This document shows, one piece after another, positions 44,101-53,974 of a stretch of 64,000 bases of DNA. Source of the DNA: JAQBQB01 sp963757185 (GTDB lineage: Bacteria; Gemmatimonadota; Gemmatimonadetes; Gemmatimonadales; Gemmatimonadaceae); the NCBI GenBank assembly GCA_963757185.1, contig CAVWQI010000001.1, positions 412,507 to 476,506 on the forward strand, in the 5' to 3' direction. Position 1 is the stretch's first letter; the number at the start of each line of letters is the position of its first letter. The notes under the pieces were generated by a model. The model ran no database searches. It saw only the letters and a program-made list of their open reading frames with translations, and was not told the origin of the DNA. The translations under genes were made by a program, and so were the position numbers.

Positions 44101-44383
44101 GGCAGCATAGTATAAATCTATGCACGGCCGCAGGGAAGCTCGCAGCGCTTCCATGCCCGCCGCATCGCCCCCTCAATCACCGGCCCTTCACTGGCCCCGA
44201 AACTTTACCACGAACCGGTACGTACCCGACCGAGCGCGATCCACCGGCGCATCTCCCCTCCGAGCGTCAGAGTCAGCGTTCCGACTTGTACCGCGAAGAG
44301 CCTGTATGAATACGGTCGCATGCGCGAACGTATGGCGCGGCTATGGGACGGGAAGGCGATCCGGGGTCGGAACAGAACCTCGC

Positions 44384-45703
44384 TCACCTCCCCACCCCGT
44401 TGATCCAGTCCACGATCAGCGCCGGAAACCCATCGGCATAGCGAGGCCAGCCCAGTGCGTCGGCCGGCGGGACCCGCAGCGCGTGATCGGCGCCGCCGAG
44501 CACGCGCACGGTGACCGCCGTGTCGTGATTCCGCTTGAGTAAACCGGCAATCGCATCGATGCTCTTGCGCGGTGGGACCACGTCGTCCCGTTCGCCGTAC
44601 AACAGCAGCACCGGCACGCCGATCGCCGCCCACGCGCGCCGATTGTCGGCGTTCCCGACGCCCCGATACCACGCCCAGATCCAGTCCTGATCGTCGGGCA
44701 GTCCTAGCGCGTCATACCACGCGGCCGACCGATGCTTCGCTGCGTCGGCATGAAGCCGATCCCGCGCCAGCCCGCCGCGGGCGACGTCCACGAATTCCCT
44801 GTACAGCGACGTCGCATCTCGCAGGTCCTGGCCCGTGTATCGCTTCGCCAACATCGTCTCGACGCGGTAGAGGTCCTGTTCGTACTGAGGCCCGACGTTG
44901 CCGTCCGCGTCGACGATCCACCGCACGTCGTTGTTGCCGGCCGCCACCATCGGCGCGATGAAGCCGCCCTGGCTGTGGCCATACACCCCCACACGTCGAC
45001 CGTCGACGTCTGCCCGGCCCGCGAGCAAATGAACAGCCGTCTTTGCATCCCGAGCGAGGTCGTCGAGCGTGCTCGTTTTCCAATCGCCCGTGGACTCGCC
45101 GACGCCTCGCTTGTCATAGATCAGCGCGACAATGCCTCGACGGGCGACGTAGTCGGCGAGGAAGCCGTTCGCCCATCGGCCCTCTGGACCCGACCCATGG
45201 ATGAATACGACGGCGGGATGCCGGCCCGGCGTCCGCGGCGACAGCACCGCGCCGGCCAGCTCGACACTTCCATTCTTGAAGTGGATGGAGGTCGACGCGT
45301 ACGGTTTGTCGGTCGATACCGACACGCGATGCAGCGAGAACGTACCGTGGGACGAACCCTCGGCCATCGTTCCGACGATCGAGTCGGCCGCCAGCCTACC
45401 GGTGAACGTCATCGTCGTCTGGTCGCCCACCAACTCCCAGTGCACGTCGGACCCGAGTCGCACGTTTCGGAGCGGCACCTCCATCGCGCCGAGGTCTCCC
45501 GCGGTAAAGAACCCTCGGCTGGGAGTTCCCGTGGGCAGGTCGATGGCGATTGGCAGCGCCGATGCCCCCCGCCGCATCATGCCCTCCCAGCGGCCATTTA
45601 CCGAGGATTGGGCTTTCGCGTTTGCGGATATCGCGAGCAGAACGACGGCACTGGCGAGCAACCGCGCTGGATCCCAGCGGGAGCCGAAGCAGGATGTGTT
45701 CAT
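44384..45703 (-). CDS. Secreted alpha/beta hydrolase
   Basis: A 439-residue protein with a signal peptide (LLASAVVLLAISANAKAQ), an N-terminal beta-rich domain (residues about 35-130, GRWEGMMRRG) and an alpha/beta hydrolase domain. VVFIHGSGPEGR is the oxyanion region, GHSQGG places the nucleophile at Ser244, GERDDVV provides the acid and GGADHAL the base. This two-part layout is common in secreted esterases/peptidases of the dienelactone-hydrolase/BAAT-like group. The substrate is unknown. Complete; 283 bases of non-coding DNA lie downstream. Confidence 0.9.
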   Translation of the reverse strand: MNTSCFGSRWDPARLLASAVVLLAISANAKAQSSVNGRWEGMMRRGASALPIAIDLPTGTPSRGFFTAGDLGAMEVPLRNVRLGSDVHWELVGDQTTMTFTGRLAADSIVGTMAEGSSHGTFSLHRVSVSTDKPYASTSIHFKNGSVELAGAVLSPRTPGRHPAVVFIHGSGPEGRWANGFLADYVARRGIVALIYDKRGVGESTGDWKTSTLDDLARDAKTAVHLLAGRADVDGRRVGVYGHSQGGFIAPMVAAGNNDVRWIVDADGNVGPQYEQDLYRVETMLAKRYTGQDLRDATSLYREFVDVARGGLARDRLHADAAKHRSAAWYDALGLPDDQDWIWAWYRGVGNADNRRAWAAIGVPVLLLYGERDDVVPPRKSIDAIAGLLKRNHDTAVTVRVLGGADHALRVPPADALGWPRYADGFPALIVDWINGVGR

Positions 45704-45773
45704 GAACCCACACTACGACCCCGCCGCTCGTGTCCACAATGGCCGTTCTCCGACGATTTCGGCCGTCTGCGTC

Positions 45774-46763
45774 CTACTTCACGCTAAACCTCGACCGATA
45801 CGCCGTCGGCGAAACGCCGTAGCGCCTTTCGAACGCTCGCGCGAACACGTCTTCGCTGGAATAGCCGACGGAGCGAGCGACGGCGGTGACTGTGACGCGG
45901 CGTGCGCACAATCGTTCGCTGGCGAGGCCCAACCGGAGCTCTTCGACGAACGACGCCGGCGTCGTACCGAACTCGTTCTTGAATGCCCGCGCGAAGTGAC
46001 GCACGCTCAGGTTCGCGCGATTGGCGAGCGCCTCGACACTGAGATCGGCGCTGAGGTGGCTCTGGATCCATGCGGCCAGATCGCCGAAGTTGTCGGTCGC
46101 CTCCACCTGAAAGCGCAGCGGCTCGGAAAACTGCTGCTGGCCGCCGGGCCGCTTGAAGTACACGACCAGTTCCCGCGCGACGGCAAGCGCGACCTGGCTG
46201 CCCAGGTCCTCCTCGATCATGGCGAGCGCGAGGTCGATTCCCGCGGTCACGCCCGCTGACGTATAGAAGCGGCCGTCCTTGATGAAGATTGCATCTGGCG
46301 CGACCTCGAGACGCGGATAGCGCCGAGCGATGTCGCGCGACGCGCTCCAGTGCGTCGTGACGCGGCGTCCATCGAGCAAACCCGTTGGGGCGAGGCCGTA
46401 CAGGCCCGTGCAGACGCTGGCGATACGACGCACCGAGCGCTCGATCGACGAGATCCATTCGGCGGCCTTCTCACCGATGCCGGGTCGACGGAGCCCCGCC
46501 CCTCCGGGGATCACGAGCGTGTCGAGACGCAGCTTCGAGCCCGCGCTTGCGTCGGCGTGCATGACGAGCCCCGCGCTCGTCGTGAACCGTCTCGCCGTCA
46601 GGCCGATGACGACGATCTCATAGGGTCGCTGGCCGGCGCTCTCGCCGAGAATGGCCGAGTCGAAAACGTCGGATCCGAAAGCGTCGGCCGGACCGACGAT
46701 GTCGAGCGCCTGGACGCCGTCGAACCCGAGGAAGCCGATGCGGCGCGGTGCGTTGTTGGGCAT
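45774..46763 (-). CDS. GlxA-family AraC regulator with DJ-1/PfpI domain
   Basis: A 329-residue regulator. Residues about 1-190 form a DJ-1/PfpI amidotransferase-like domain (IGFLGFDGVQALDIVGPADAF at the start, VCTGLYGLAPTGLL around the nucleophile-elbow Cys), and residues about 225-325 an AraC helix-turn-helix pair (LSVRHFARAFKNEFGTTPASF; SEDVFARAFERRYGVSPTAYR). The GlxA/FtrA group regulates nitrogen or sulfur metabolism, usually with a non-catalytic sensing domain. ATG 46763 is preferred to 46841. It is divergent from the ArsR-SRPBCC pair; a target cannot be chosen. Confidence 0.92.
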   Translation of the reverse strand: MPNNAPRRIGFLGFDGVQALDIVGPADAFGSDVFDSAILGESAGQRPYEIVVIGLTARRFTTSAGLVMHADASAGSKLRLDTLVIPGGAGLRRPGIGEKAAEWISSIERSVRRIASVCTGLYGLAPTGLLDGRRVTTHWSASRDIARRYPRLEVAPDAIFIKDGRFYTSAGVTAGIDLALAMIEEDLGSQVALAVARELVVYFKRPGGQQQFSEPLRFQVEATDNFGDLAAWIQSHLSADLSVEALANRANLSVRHFARAFKNEFGTTPASFVEELRLGLASERLCARRVTVTAVARSVGYSSEDVFARAFERRYGVSPTAYRSRFSVK

Positions 46764-46942
46764 GACGCGAACGGTACGGCCCGGCGGCGAACGCCCGCAA
46801 TGACCATCGGCCGATGATTTCGGCCAAACGCTTTGTGGCACTGCTTACACGCCGCCAAATACTTAGGTATTTACAAAAGTGTTCGCCGGTTGTACAATCC
46901 CCTCGGTCAGATCGGATAACCCAGCACTGGGATGGTATCGGA

Positions 46943-47284
46943 ATGGCTCAATCCGCAGCCGCTGACGACGTTTTTCACGCCTTGTCCAACCCGACTCGGC
47001 GGCAAGTCCTGGAGCAACTGTCGGTCGGACCAGCCACCGTCAGCGAACTGGCGGCGCCGTTCGACATGCAACTCCCCTCGTTCGTGCAGCACCTCTCGGT
47101 GCTCGAACAAAGCCGACTGGTCAAGTCGAAGAAGCGCGGGCGAGTGCGGACGTATGAGATCGCGCCCGAACGGCTCAAGGTCGTCGAAGACTGGCTGACC
47201 GCGCGTCGTCAGTCGTGGGAAGCCCGGCTGGACCGGTTCGACCACTACGTCAAACAACTCAAGAAGAAGGAATCGGAATCATGA
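46943..47284 (+). CDS. ArsR-family winged-helix regulator
   Basis: A 113-residue ArsR-type repressor: DVFHALSNPTRRQVLEQLSV at the start, TVSELAAPFDMQLPSFVQHLSVLEQSRLVKSKKRGRVRTYEI (in parts) as the winged helix. No metal-binding Cys pair is seen, as in the non-metal ArsR group that pairs with SRPBCC proteins. Its stop overlaps the next ATG (ATGA), so the two are coupled. ATG 46943 is preferred because the longer frame from 46814 does not look like a protein. Confidence 0.9.
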   Translation: MAQSAAADDVFHALSNPTRRQVLEQLSVGPATVSELAAPFDMQLPSFVQHLSVLEQSRLVKSKKRGRVRTYEIAPERLKVVEDWLTARRQSWEARLDRFDHYVKQLKKKESES

Positions 47285-47769
47285 GCAAGCAATTCACCTT
47301 CAATCCGAAACTCGATTTCGCCATCGAACGGTTCATCGACGCTCCCGCGCGGCTCGTCTGGGAAGCGTTGACGAAACCGGAGCATCTCAAGGAGTGGTAC
47401 ATGCCCAAGGCCTGGGGGCGTGTGGCGCGATCCGAAATGGACGTGCGACCGGGCGGCATCTTCAGCATCGACATCGCGGTGGCAGACGGTCCGGACGTGC
47501 CCAACCTCGGCTGCTTCCTGGAGGTTGTTCCGATGGAGCGACTCGTCTGGACCTCGATGTTGTTCCCCGGCTATCGCCCGGCTGTCTTTGACGACATTCC
47601 GATCACCGCCATCATCACGATGGAAACCGTGGGAACCGGCACTCGCTACGTCTTCACGGCGCTGCACCGGGATGAGGCCGACCTCGAGAAGAACAAAACG
47701 AGTGGCTTTTACGAGGGCACCCAGATCGCCGTCGACCAGTTCGTCGAGCACGTGATCGCGATGAAGTAG
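47281..47769 (+). CDS. SRPBCC/AHSA1-family protein
   Basis: A 162-residue START-like (AHSA1) protein: FAIERFIDAPARLVWEALTKPEHLKEWYMP is the family start, here read in two segments, with PGGIFSIDIAV and ERLVWTSMLFPGY later and a C-terminal helix (GFYEGTQIAVDQFVEHVI). These bind hydrophobic ligands or partner proteins; when paired with ArsR regulators they form a common two-gene unit of unclear role. The ATG overlaps the ArsR stop. Confidence 0.92.
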   Translation: MSKQFTFNPKLDFAIERFIDAPARLVWEALTKPEHLKEWYMPKAWGRVARSEMDVRPGGIFSIDIAVADGPDVPNLGCFLEVVPMERLVWTSMLFPGYRPAVFDDIPITAIITMETVGTGTRYVFTALHRDEADLEKNKTSGFYEGTQIAVDQFVEHVIAMK

Positions 47770-47828
47770 TTCTGCGCGAAGCGTGCGCTCTGCGGCACAA
47801 CCCATAGGCGCACTCGCCGTGCGCCTGC

Positions 47829-47990
47829 TCAGGGACGTCTTACAAACCTGAAGTAGAAGGCTGAGAATACCAAAAGGATTCCGACATTCACGGTCAGCCG
47901 TCCCCAGAACTGATTTCTGAAAAACAGAACATCGACCGCCACGATAGTGGCTATCAACAGCACTATGTAAAGCACCGTAGGCGTTTGCAT
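47829..47990 (-). CDS. 53-residue membrane protein
   Basis: A short open frame, MQTPTVLYIVLLIATIVAVD then VLFFRNQFWGRL, a second hydrophobic stretch VNVGILLVFSAFYF and RFVRRP. Two membrane helices joined by a basic loop, with positive ends, are convincing for a real gene; it resembles a small hypothetical protein of the same layout widespread in bacteria. No strong ribosome site. Function unknown. Confidence 0.7.
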   Translation of the reverse strand: MQTPTVLYIVLLIATIVAVDVLFFRNQFWGRLTVNVGILLVFSAFYFRFVRRP

Positions 47991-48035
47991 TATCTGATCG
48001 GGGGCGGAGTCGGGACGAATCGACCGTACCGCAGG

Positions 48036-48326
48036 CTAAGTCGCTTTGTAGGCGACAACCTCGCCCGCTGTGACCTGCGGCGGGTTTGGAAGTAATGCGG
48101 CCAGATTCTGCCGCACCCAATCCGCGGCCTTCCTGGTCGATTCTTCAGCGTGAGATCGATCTTGAAAGACGCTCGTTGAAATCATCACGCCTCCCCCGGC
48201 ATCCACCCAGTAGTACGCGACGAACCCAGGGATCTGGCTGACGAGCGGCGCAAAGCCTTCATTGACCCGCCGCCCGGCCTCACTTGGATCGGTCACACCG
48301 TCGTACCGCCGTACCGTTGCGTACAT
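48036..48326 (-). CDS. Small dimeric alpha/beta-barrel (ABM-like) protein
   Basis: A 96-residue protein, MYATVRRYDGVTDPSEAGRRV then FVAYYWVDAGGGVMISTSVFQD and AEESTRKAADWVRQNL, the pattern of an ABM/DABB-fold monomer (about 95 residues, dimerising). Such proteins act as monooxygenases or bind small molecules; no catalytic residues are identified. GAGGAGG precedes the ATG at 48326, a strong ribosome site; the frame above is not needed. Confidence 0.75.
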   Translation of the reverse strand: MYATVRRYDGVTDPSEAGRRVNEGFAPLVSQIPGFVAYYWVDAGGGVMISTSVFQDRSHAEESTRKAADWVRQNLAALLPNPPQVTAGEVVAYKAT

Positions 48327-48442
48327 ATCGCGCCTCCTCTGGCCTGACGCCAAAGTTAGCGTTCGAGTGATTCATAAAGAGCGAGCCGAGCCGCGGCTTT
48401 CGTAGCGCGCTCGTCAGCCTGAACGACCAGCCCGGTCGTTCA

Positions 48443-49934
48443 TCAGTACTCTCCGTATCTCCCCTTCACCGACGCGAGCAGCTTGCCAGGGTCGTATCCC
48501 ACTCCGTCCTTGAACACGAGCTCCACGTGCTCGATGTCGGCGATGCGCACCGCCGGATCGCCCTTGACGACGACGAGATCCGCGTGCTTTCCGACGGCGA
48601 TCGACCCGATCTCCTTCGCTCGGCCCAGGAACGTCGCTCCATTGAGCGTCGCGATCCGGATTGCCTCGAGCGGCGAGAAGCCCGCTTCGACGAGAAGCTC
48701 GATCTCTCGCTGATCGCTGAAACCAGGGACCAAACCGTTGAGGCCGACGGGATCGGGGCCGGCGAGCAACAGGCCGCCGGCCGCGACGAACTCGCGCTCG
48801 AGATCCATCTCTCGCCGCAGCAACAGCGCCGTCTTCGATCGCGTGGGGCTGGGGTGCGCATACCAATAGTCGAACGCGTCGCGGAGGCCTGGAGACATCG
48901 CGTCGCGAACTTCGGGGCGAAGGGGCTGGCCGTCGGCCAGGTTGCCGATGCCGGGCACCGACGTGGCGCGCAGCGGCAGCGTCGAGGTGAGCGCGACGTG
49001 ATGCGAGAGGAGCAGCGAAATGAGCTGTCGCGCTTCGGGCCCGCCGGGTTCCATCTGCTCGAGCGTGGCGTCGCCGCCGCTCGCACTGCACACGTCCGGT
49101 TTCTTGTCCGGATCGTGCTCAGTGTTCGCCGAGAATCCGTGCTCGAGATTGTCGATGCCGAGCCGCGATCGCCTCGGGGTACGTGACGGAGCATAGGTGT
49201 CCAGTCACCTTGAGGCCGCGCTTGTGCGCTTCGTCGATCGCGGCGCGCAATTCGTCACGCGTGATGTTCTGGTATGCCTTGAACGACGTCGCGCCGCGGT
49301 CCGCCCAGAAGGCGACGGTTTGTCGCGCGTCCTCCGGAGATGACAGTTGTGGAAGCTGAAGCGCCCCGTTCGGGTTGGGTCCCTGTAGATAGGGCCCGGT
49401 CACGTCCATGTGCGGCCCGGGCAGCGCCCCTCGCTCGATGGCGCGTTTGACGTTGAGATCGGCGTAGGGCGACATGCTGCCCGCGGTTCGGATCGTCGTC
49501 ACACCGTTCGCGAGATACAGGCGCGGCGCCGAAAAGGTCATGTCGCGATCGACCACCGGACTATCCGACGTATTGTCCGGACGCAAGTTCGGCCGAGTCA
49601 GCGACCAGAGGTGGTCGTGCATGCCGACGATGCCGGGCACGATCGCGTAGCCCCGGAGATCGAGAATCGTCGTGCCGTCACTCTGCGGCATGTCGGCGCC
49701 GGCGGCGATCAGCGAGATCTTTCCGTCTTCGATCGTCACGTTCTGGTCGGCGCGCGCCGGTGCTCCGGTCCCGTCGATCACCTCGACGTGTTCGAGGATC
49801 ACGCGCGGCGACATGACGCGGACGAACTTGCGCACCTCTGGCCCGAGCGAGTCGGGGCGTTGCGCGTGCGCGGAGCGAAGACCGAGAGCGAACGCGATGC
49901 AGATGGTGGTAACCAAGGGGTTCTTCACAGCCAA
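48443..49934 (-). pseudogene. Secreted metal-dependent amidohydrolase, frameshifted
   Basis: The joined product is about 496 residues with a signal peptide (LVTTICIAFALGLRSAHAQ). GMHDHLW is the HxH metal motif; SFKAYQNITRDELRAAIDEAH, LKVTGHLC and, after the break, LEHGF (predicted), SPLEAIRIATLNGATFLGR and IGSIAVGKHADLVVVKGDP are typical of imidazolonepropionase/prolidase-type amidohydrolases. Near 49170 one extra base (in GCGGCTCGGCATC on the coding strand) puts IDNLEHGFSANTEHD in another frame; the second half opens at GTG 49093 only because of this. The substrate is probably an N-acyl or cyclic amide. Either mutation or base-calling error. Confidence 0.85.
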
Positions 49935-50138
49935 CCTCGATGGCGCGCTATTCGCGCGCGGGCACTAGCTGCGATTGGCCGCCGGACGCGCCGATGGGGG
50001 AAGCATACCGTTGAGCCGCGTGTAGTTCGCCGGTTGGCTTTGGCCGACACAGGCCATGCTCCGTTTGGTAGACATTCTACGTATGGTGCGTAGTCTGTCT
50101 ACCTAACCCATCACCGTCAAGACCTAGCCTGGCGATGT

Positions 50139-50524
50139 TCAAAAGGCGTCGACTTCGACGATCGCAGCCGCGAACGCCTGCGGCGCCTCTTGCGGCACGT
50201 TGTGGCCGATGCCCTTGAGGACCCTGTGCGAGAGTACCGGCCAGTGTACAGCGCCGCGTAGGCGTCGCCACTCGCGGCGGGACCGTCGAAATCACTCGAG
50301 ATTGTGATGGCCGGTACGGTGATGACCGGTGTGGTAACCAGCTTCTGCTCGAGCGCGTCGTACCGCGGCTCACCTTTCGCCAGCCCCTGCCGCCATCGGT
50401 AGTTGTGAATCACGATGGCAACATGATCAGGATTGTTGAACGCCTGCGCGGTGATCCCGACGGATATCCTAATCGAGGTCGGACAGAGCACCGACCTCGC
50501 GTACGGCTGATTGTCGTCCCACAC
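50139..50524 (-). pseudogene. C-terminal remnant of an alpha/beta hydrolase
   Basis: The frame from 50524 reads the late part of an epoxide-hydrolase/chloroperoxidase-like protein: a FNNPDHVAIVIHNYRWRQGL segment and VITVPAITISSDFDGPAASG. Near 50250 the frame is lost and continues one frame on as RVLKGIGHNVPQEAPQAFAAAI to a TGA at 50139, with the catalytic His. The first half with the nucleophile is missing. It is a decayed remnant with both a truncation and a frameshift. Confidence 0.75.
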
Positions 50525-50546
50525 GCCGAGTCGTCGTCATTTCGGA

Positions 50547-51695
50547 TCAGGGCGACGGGCGGCGACTAAGAAGCGTGACCGCCAACTCGGCGACAATCAG
50601 CAGCACGATGGCGATCTCGAGCAACTCGGACCGAGCGGCCTGCGCCTCACTGTGTAACATCGCGTACGTTTCGCGTAGAATGCGGAGTTTCCGATCGATG
50701 CCGCGCTCCCACGCTTCCTCGCGAAACAACTCGAGCGCGGCGGCGTAAATTCGTGCCAGATAGACGTCATTCGTCACCTTGAGCGCGTTCTCCACTCGTT
50801 CCGCCGTCTCCGTGATGTCGGCGACGGTCGTCTGCAGCTCCGACAGCACCCTGCGAAACCGTCCCGAAAACCGTGGACGACGGCGTGCTCGCGCAGCGGC
50901 GACGCGATCGTACAGAGGCGGCAACGCGCCGTCCAGTTGAAGGTCGTACATGCGAAGCTCCAGGAGTTGCGCATTCGCGAATTCGAGGACGTACTCGACG
51001 TCGCGATCGTCGACGCGCGGCTCCACGACGAGCGCATTGTCCCAGGTGAGGACCGTGAGGTCATCGTCATAGTACGAGAACCGGTGCGGCACGAGCTCGC
51101 GCCGCGCCGCAGCTGACAGTGGGCGTCGTTCGCCGAGTAGGAGCGCGACGAGCTGCTGATCGCTCACCAGCTCGGCGGCCGGTCGCGGGTCGTCGCCCGC
51201 ATCCAACCGGTCGATGCGGAACACGATGTATTCTTCCGAGAGCGGAGCAACTCCGGGCCGCTCGACCGCCGGTGCGATGCGCGCGAGGAACGTGGCCAGC
51301 GCCTCATCGAAAACCGCGCCGACATCGGCCGACGACTGCACCGCTGAGCCGAACTCGGAGAACCTCGTCCATGACAGATTCGGCGGTGCGCTGATGCGAA
51401 GGTGCAGCGAGCAAACGCCGAAATCGAACAGGTGCGCGGTCAGGGTCGCTGTGCATTTTTCCCCGTCGATCGACACTTCGCGAGTTCCGAGCGCCGCGAA
51501 CAAGGGCGGATTCCTGATCTGAATCGCGCGCGCCTCGACACGAGCTGGGCGTACACGACCGCTCGGGATCTTGCCCAGGACTCGCGCCGCTTCGTCGAGC
51601 GCGATCGTGTACCCGACGTCGTACAGCCGGTACACCGTCGCGCGTCCGTCGACGTGCATTTCGTTCGCCGGCAGTGAATCCCCCATTCGAAACAC
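50547..51695 (-). CDS. RMD1/DUF155-like protein
   Basis: A 382-residue protein. The central FSYYDDDLTVLTWDNALVVEP followed by VEYVLEFANAQLLELRMYD and YDRVAA, and the C-terminal NDVYLARIYAAALELFREEAW plus a final membrane helix (EIAIVLLIVAELAVTLL) match the pattern of the RMD1/YagE (DUF155) group, which is membrane-anchored and of unknown function in bacteria. The N-terminal 190 residues are less familiar. The assignment is by pattern and moderate. The frame begins at 51695 with MFRMGDSLPANEMHVDGRAT; an inner start is possible. Confidence 0.6.
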   Translation of the reverse strand: MFRMGDSLPANEMHVDGRATVYRLYDVGYTIALDEAARVLGKIPSGRVRPARVEARAIQIRNPPLFAALGTREVSIDGEKCTATLTAHLFDFGVCSLHLRISAPPNLSWTRFSEFGSAVQSSADVGAVFDEALATFLARIAPAVERPGVAPLSEEYIVFRIDRLDAGDDPRPAAELVSDQQLVALLLGERRPLSAAARRELVPHRFSYYDDDLTVLTWDNALVVEPRVDDRDVEYVLEFANAQLLELRMYDLQLDGALPPLYDRVAAARARRRPRFSGRFRRVLSELQTTVADITETAERVENALKVTNDVYLARIYAAALELFREEAWERGIDRKLRILRETYAMLHSEAQAARSELLEIAIVLLIVAELAVTLLSRRPSP

Positions 51696-51817
51696 TTCGA
51701 AACGCGGCCGATCCCTCCGAAAAGATCATGGCCGACGGGCCGGACGGAGTCCGCGTGGTGTCGCCGCGCTTCGCATTCGCGCGGAAGTCCCCCGCCGAAC
51801 GACTAGCCTCGCTTACC

Positions 51818-53974
51818 TCACGACCATTTCAAATCCTCGCCAATAATCGGCAGCGTGCGCACACGCTTGCCCGTCGCGGCGAAGATGGCGTTGCAGACGG
51901 CGGGCGCGGCGGCCGGTAGACCGGCCTCGCCCAGGCCCGTCGGTGGAGCGACCGACTTGATGAAATGAACTTCCACGAGCGGCGGTGCGTGTTTCATGCG
52001 CATCATCGGATACTCGTCGAAGTTCGTCTGCTCGGCCGCTCCGTGCTCGATCGTGATCTTCTGGAACCACGCCGCGCTGATGCCGTCGAGCATCGCGCCC
52101 TGAATCTGAGCCTCCGCCGCGCTCAGGTTGATGATAGTCCCGGCATCGACCGCGGCCGTGAGCTTCCTTAGTGTGAGCGCACCTTCGCGGCTCACCGCGA
52201 CGTCGGCGACGATCGCGATGTAGGCGTTGTTCGTGTGCGTGATCGCGAGGCCCATCCCCTCGCCGCGCGGACGCGGCGCACCCCACCCTGCCTTCTCTGT
52301 CGCGAGCTCCATCACGGTGGTCATTTTCGCCGGATCGAACCCGCGGCCGCCGGCGGCCGGAGCAGGAACCGCCCCCACCAAGTCGAGCGTGAACGCCAGC
52401 GGGTTGCGGCCGGCGGCATGCGCGAGCTCGTCGACGAAACACTGCGTCGCCCAGACGTTCCCGTTGTCGCCGGGCGCTCGCCAAAACCCCGTCGGAATGC
52501 CCGGCGGAAGCTTGCTCGACTTCACATCCGAGCCGGCGACGGCGATGAACGGAAAACCGCCGGCGCTCATGTCGCCGGGGCCGCCTTGCATCTTCACGAA
52601 CGCGTCGTGAAGCGCGACAACCTTCCCCGTCCCGTCGAGACCCGCCGTGAAATAGTGCCAGCCGTTCGAGCGATAGTTGTCGTGCGCGAAGTCATGCTCG
52701 CGCGTCCACATCAGCTTCACCGGCGTGCCTTCGAGCCGCTTCGCGATCGCCGCCGCCTCGAGCGAAAACTCGTTGCTGCCGCGCCGGCCGAAGCCGCCGC
52801 CAAGTCGCGTGATGTGGACGATGACGTCCTTGGGGGCGAGACCGAGTCCGTGCGTCACGAGACCCTGGCCGCTCGCCGGGATCTGCGTGGGCGTCCACAT
52901 CTCCATGACGCCGTTCTTGAACACCGCGGTGCAGTTCTGCGGTTCGAGCGTGGCGTGAGCGAGGAATGGATAGTGGTAGACCGCTTCGATAGGCTTCGCT
53001 CCCTCCGGGAGCGGCCCCGGTGGCGTCGATTTCGCGAGCTGGTCCGCCTGCCTTGCCATCTCCGCGCTGTTCTGGCTCGCGACCGGACCCTCGTCCCACT
53101 CGACGCGCAGCGCGTCGGTCGCACTGAACGCGTTCCAGGTCGTGTCGGCGACGATCGCGACGCCGGACGCCAGCCCGTCGATGCCGTCCAGCACAAAGGC
53201 ATCGCGTACGCCGAGCCGCTTCTTCACGTCGTCGAGATTGGCGTTCTTGACCTTGCCGCCGAACGTCCGGCACTTCGTGTACGTCGCGAACAGCATTCCG
53301 GGCAGCTTGACGTCGATCCCGAACAGCGGCGTGCCCGTGACGATTTTCTGATTGTCGACGCCGGCCACGCGCGTGCCGAGCAGCTTGAAATCGGCCGGAT
53401 TCTTCAAACGGGGATTCGTCGGCGGCGTGAGGGTCGCGGCCTTCGAAACGAGCTCGCCATAGGTCGCGCGTCGTTTCGACGCGGCATGAATCACCGAGCT
53501 TCGCTCGGTCGTGCATTCGCTTTCCGGCACGTTCCACGTCTGGGCGGCGGCGGTAACGAGCATGGCGCGCGCCGTGGCGCCGGCGAGGCGAAGCGGCGTG
53601 AAGTTGCCGACCGTCGAACCGCTGCCGACCGAAAACTGGCGGCCATACGCCGGGTTCAAGTCCCCCTGCACGACCGTCACGTTTTCCCACGCGACATCGA
53701 GCTCCTCGGCGACGATCATCGGGAGCCCGGTCTTGATGCCCTGCCCCATCTCGGAGTTCGGCGCGATGATCGACACCGCTCCGCTGGGCGCGATCGAGAT
53801 GAACGCGTTCGGAGCAAAGGACTCGGCCGTGGCGGACGCGGTCTCCGCGTAGGCGAGTGATTCGCCGAAGCGAAGATACGTGCCGACCAACAAGCCGCCG
53901 CCCGCGAGCGCGCTGACTTTGATGAACTGGCGACGGTCGACGGCTGGCGGCGAACCCTCACGCGTCGATCTCAT
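51818..53974 (-). CDS. Molybdopterin-binding subunit of a xanthine-dehydrogenase-family hydroxylase
   Basis: A 718-residue large subunit with a Tat signal (DRRQFIKVSALAGGGLL), so exported folded. The aldehyde oxidase/xanthine dehydrogenase molybdopterin domain is seen in GGFGRRGSNEFSLEAAAIAKRLEGTPV, APGDNGNVWATQCFVDELAHA, LPGMLFATYTKC and the late GAMLDGISAAWFQ, all in part. Its partner is the [2Fe-2S] gene just upstream (stop overlaps by four bases). The pair resembles isoquinoline 1-oxidoreductase/IorAB-type enzymes, which pass electrons to a cytochrome; no cytochrome or FAD subunit lies nearby. Substrate is unknown (an aldehyde or N-heterocycle is likely). Confidence 0.92.
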   Translation of the reverse strand: MRSTREGSPPAVDRRQFIKVSALAGGGLLVGTYLRFGESLAYAETASATAESFAPNAFISIAPSGAVSIIAPNSEMGQGIKTGLPMIVAEELDVAWENVTVVQGDLNPAYGRQFSVGSGSTVGNFTPLRLAGATARAMLVTAAAQTWNVPESECTTERSSVIHAASKRRATYGELVSKAATLTPPTNPRLKNPADFKLLGTRVAGVDNQKIVTGTPLFGIDVKLPGMLFATYTKCRTFGGKVKNANLDDVKKRLGVRDAFVLDGIDGLASGVAIVADTTWNAFSATDALRVEWDEGPVASQNSAEMARQADQLAKSTPPGPLPEGAKPIEAVYHYPFLAHATLEPQNCTAVFKNGVMEMWTPTQIPASGQGLVTHGLGLAPKDVIVHITRLGGGFGRRGSNEFSLEAAAIAKRLEGTPVKLMWTREHDFAHDNYRSNGWHYFTAGLDGTGKVVALHDAFVKMQGGPGDMSAGGFPFIAVAGSDVKSSKLPPGIPTGFWRAPGDNGNVWATQCFVDELAHAAGRNPLAFTLDLVGAVPAPAAGGRGFDPAKMTTVMELATEKAGWGAPRPRGEGMGLAITHTNNAYIAIVADVAVSREGALTLRKLTAAVDAGTIINLSAAEAQIQGAMLDGISAAWFQKITIEHGAAEQTNFDEYPMMRMKHAPPLVEVHFIKSVAPPTGLGEAGLPAAAPAVCNAIFAATGKRVRTLPIIGEDLKWS

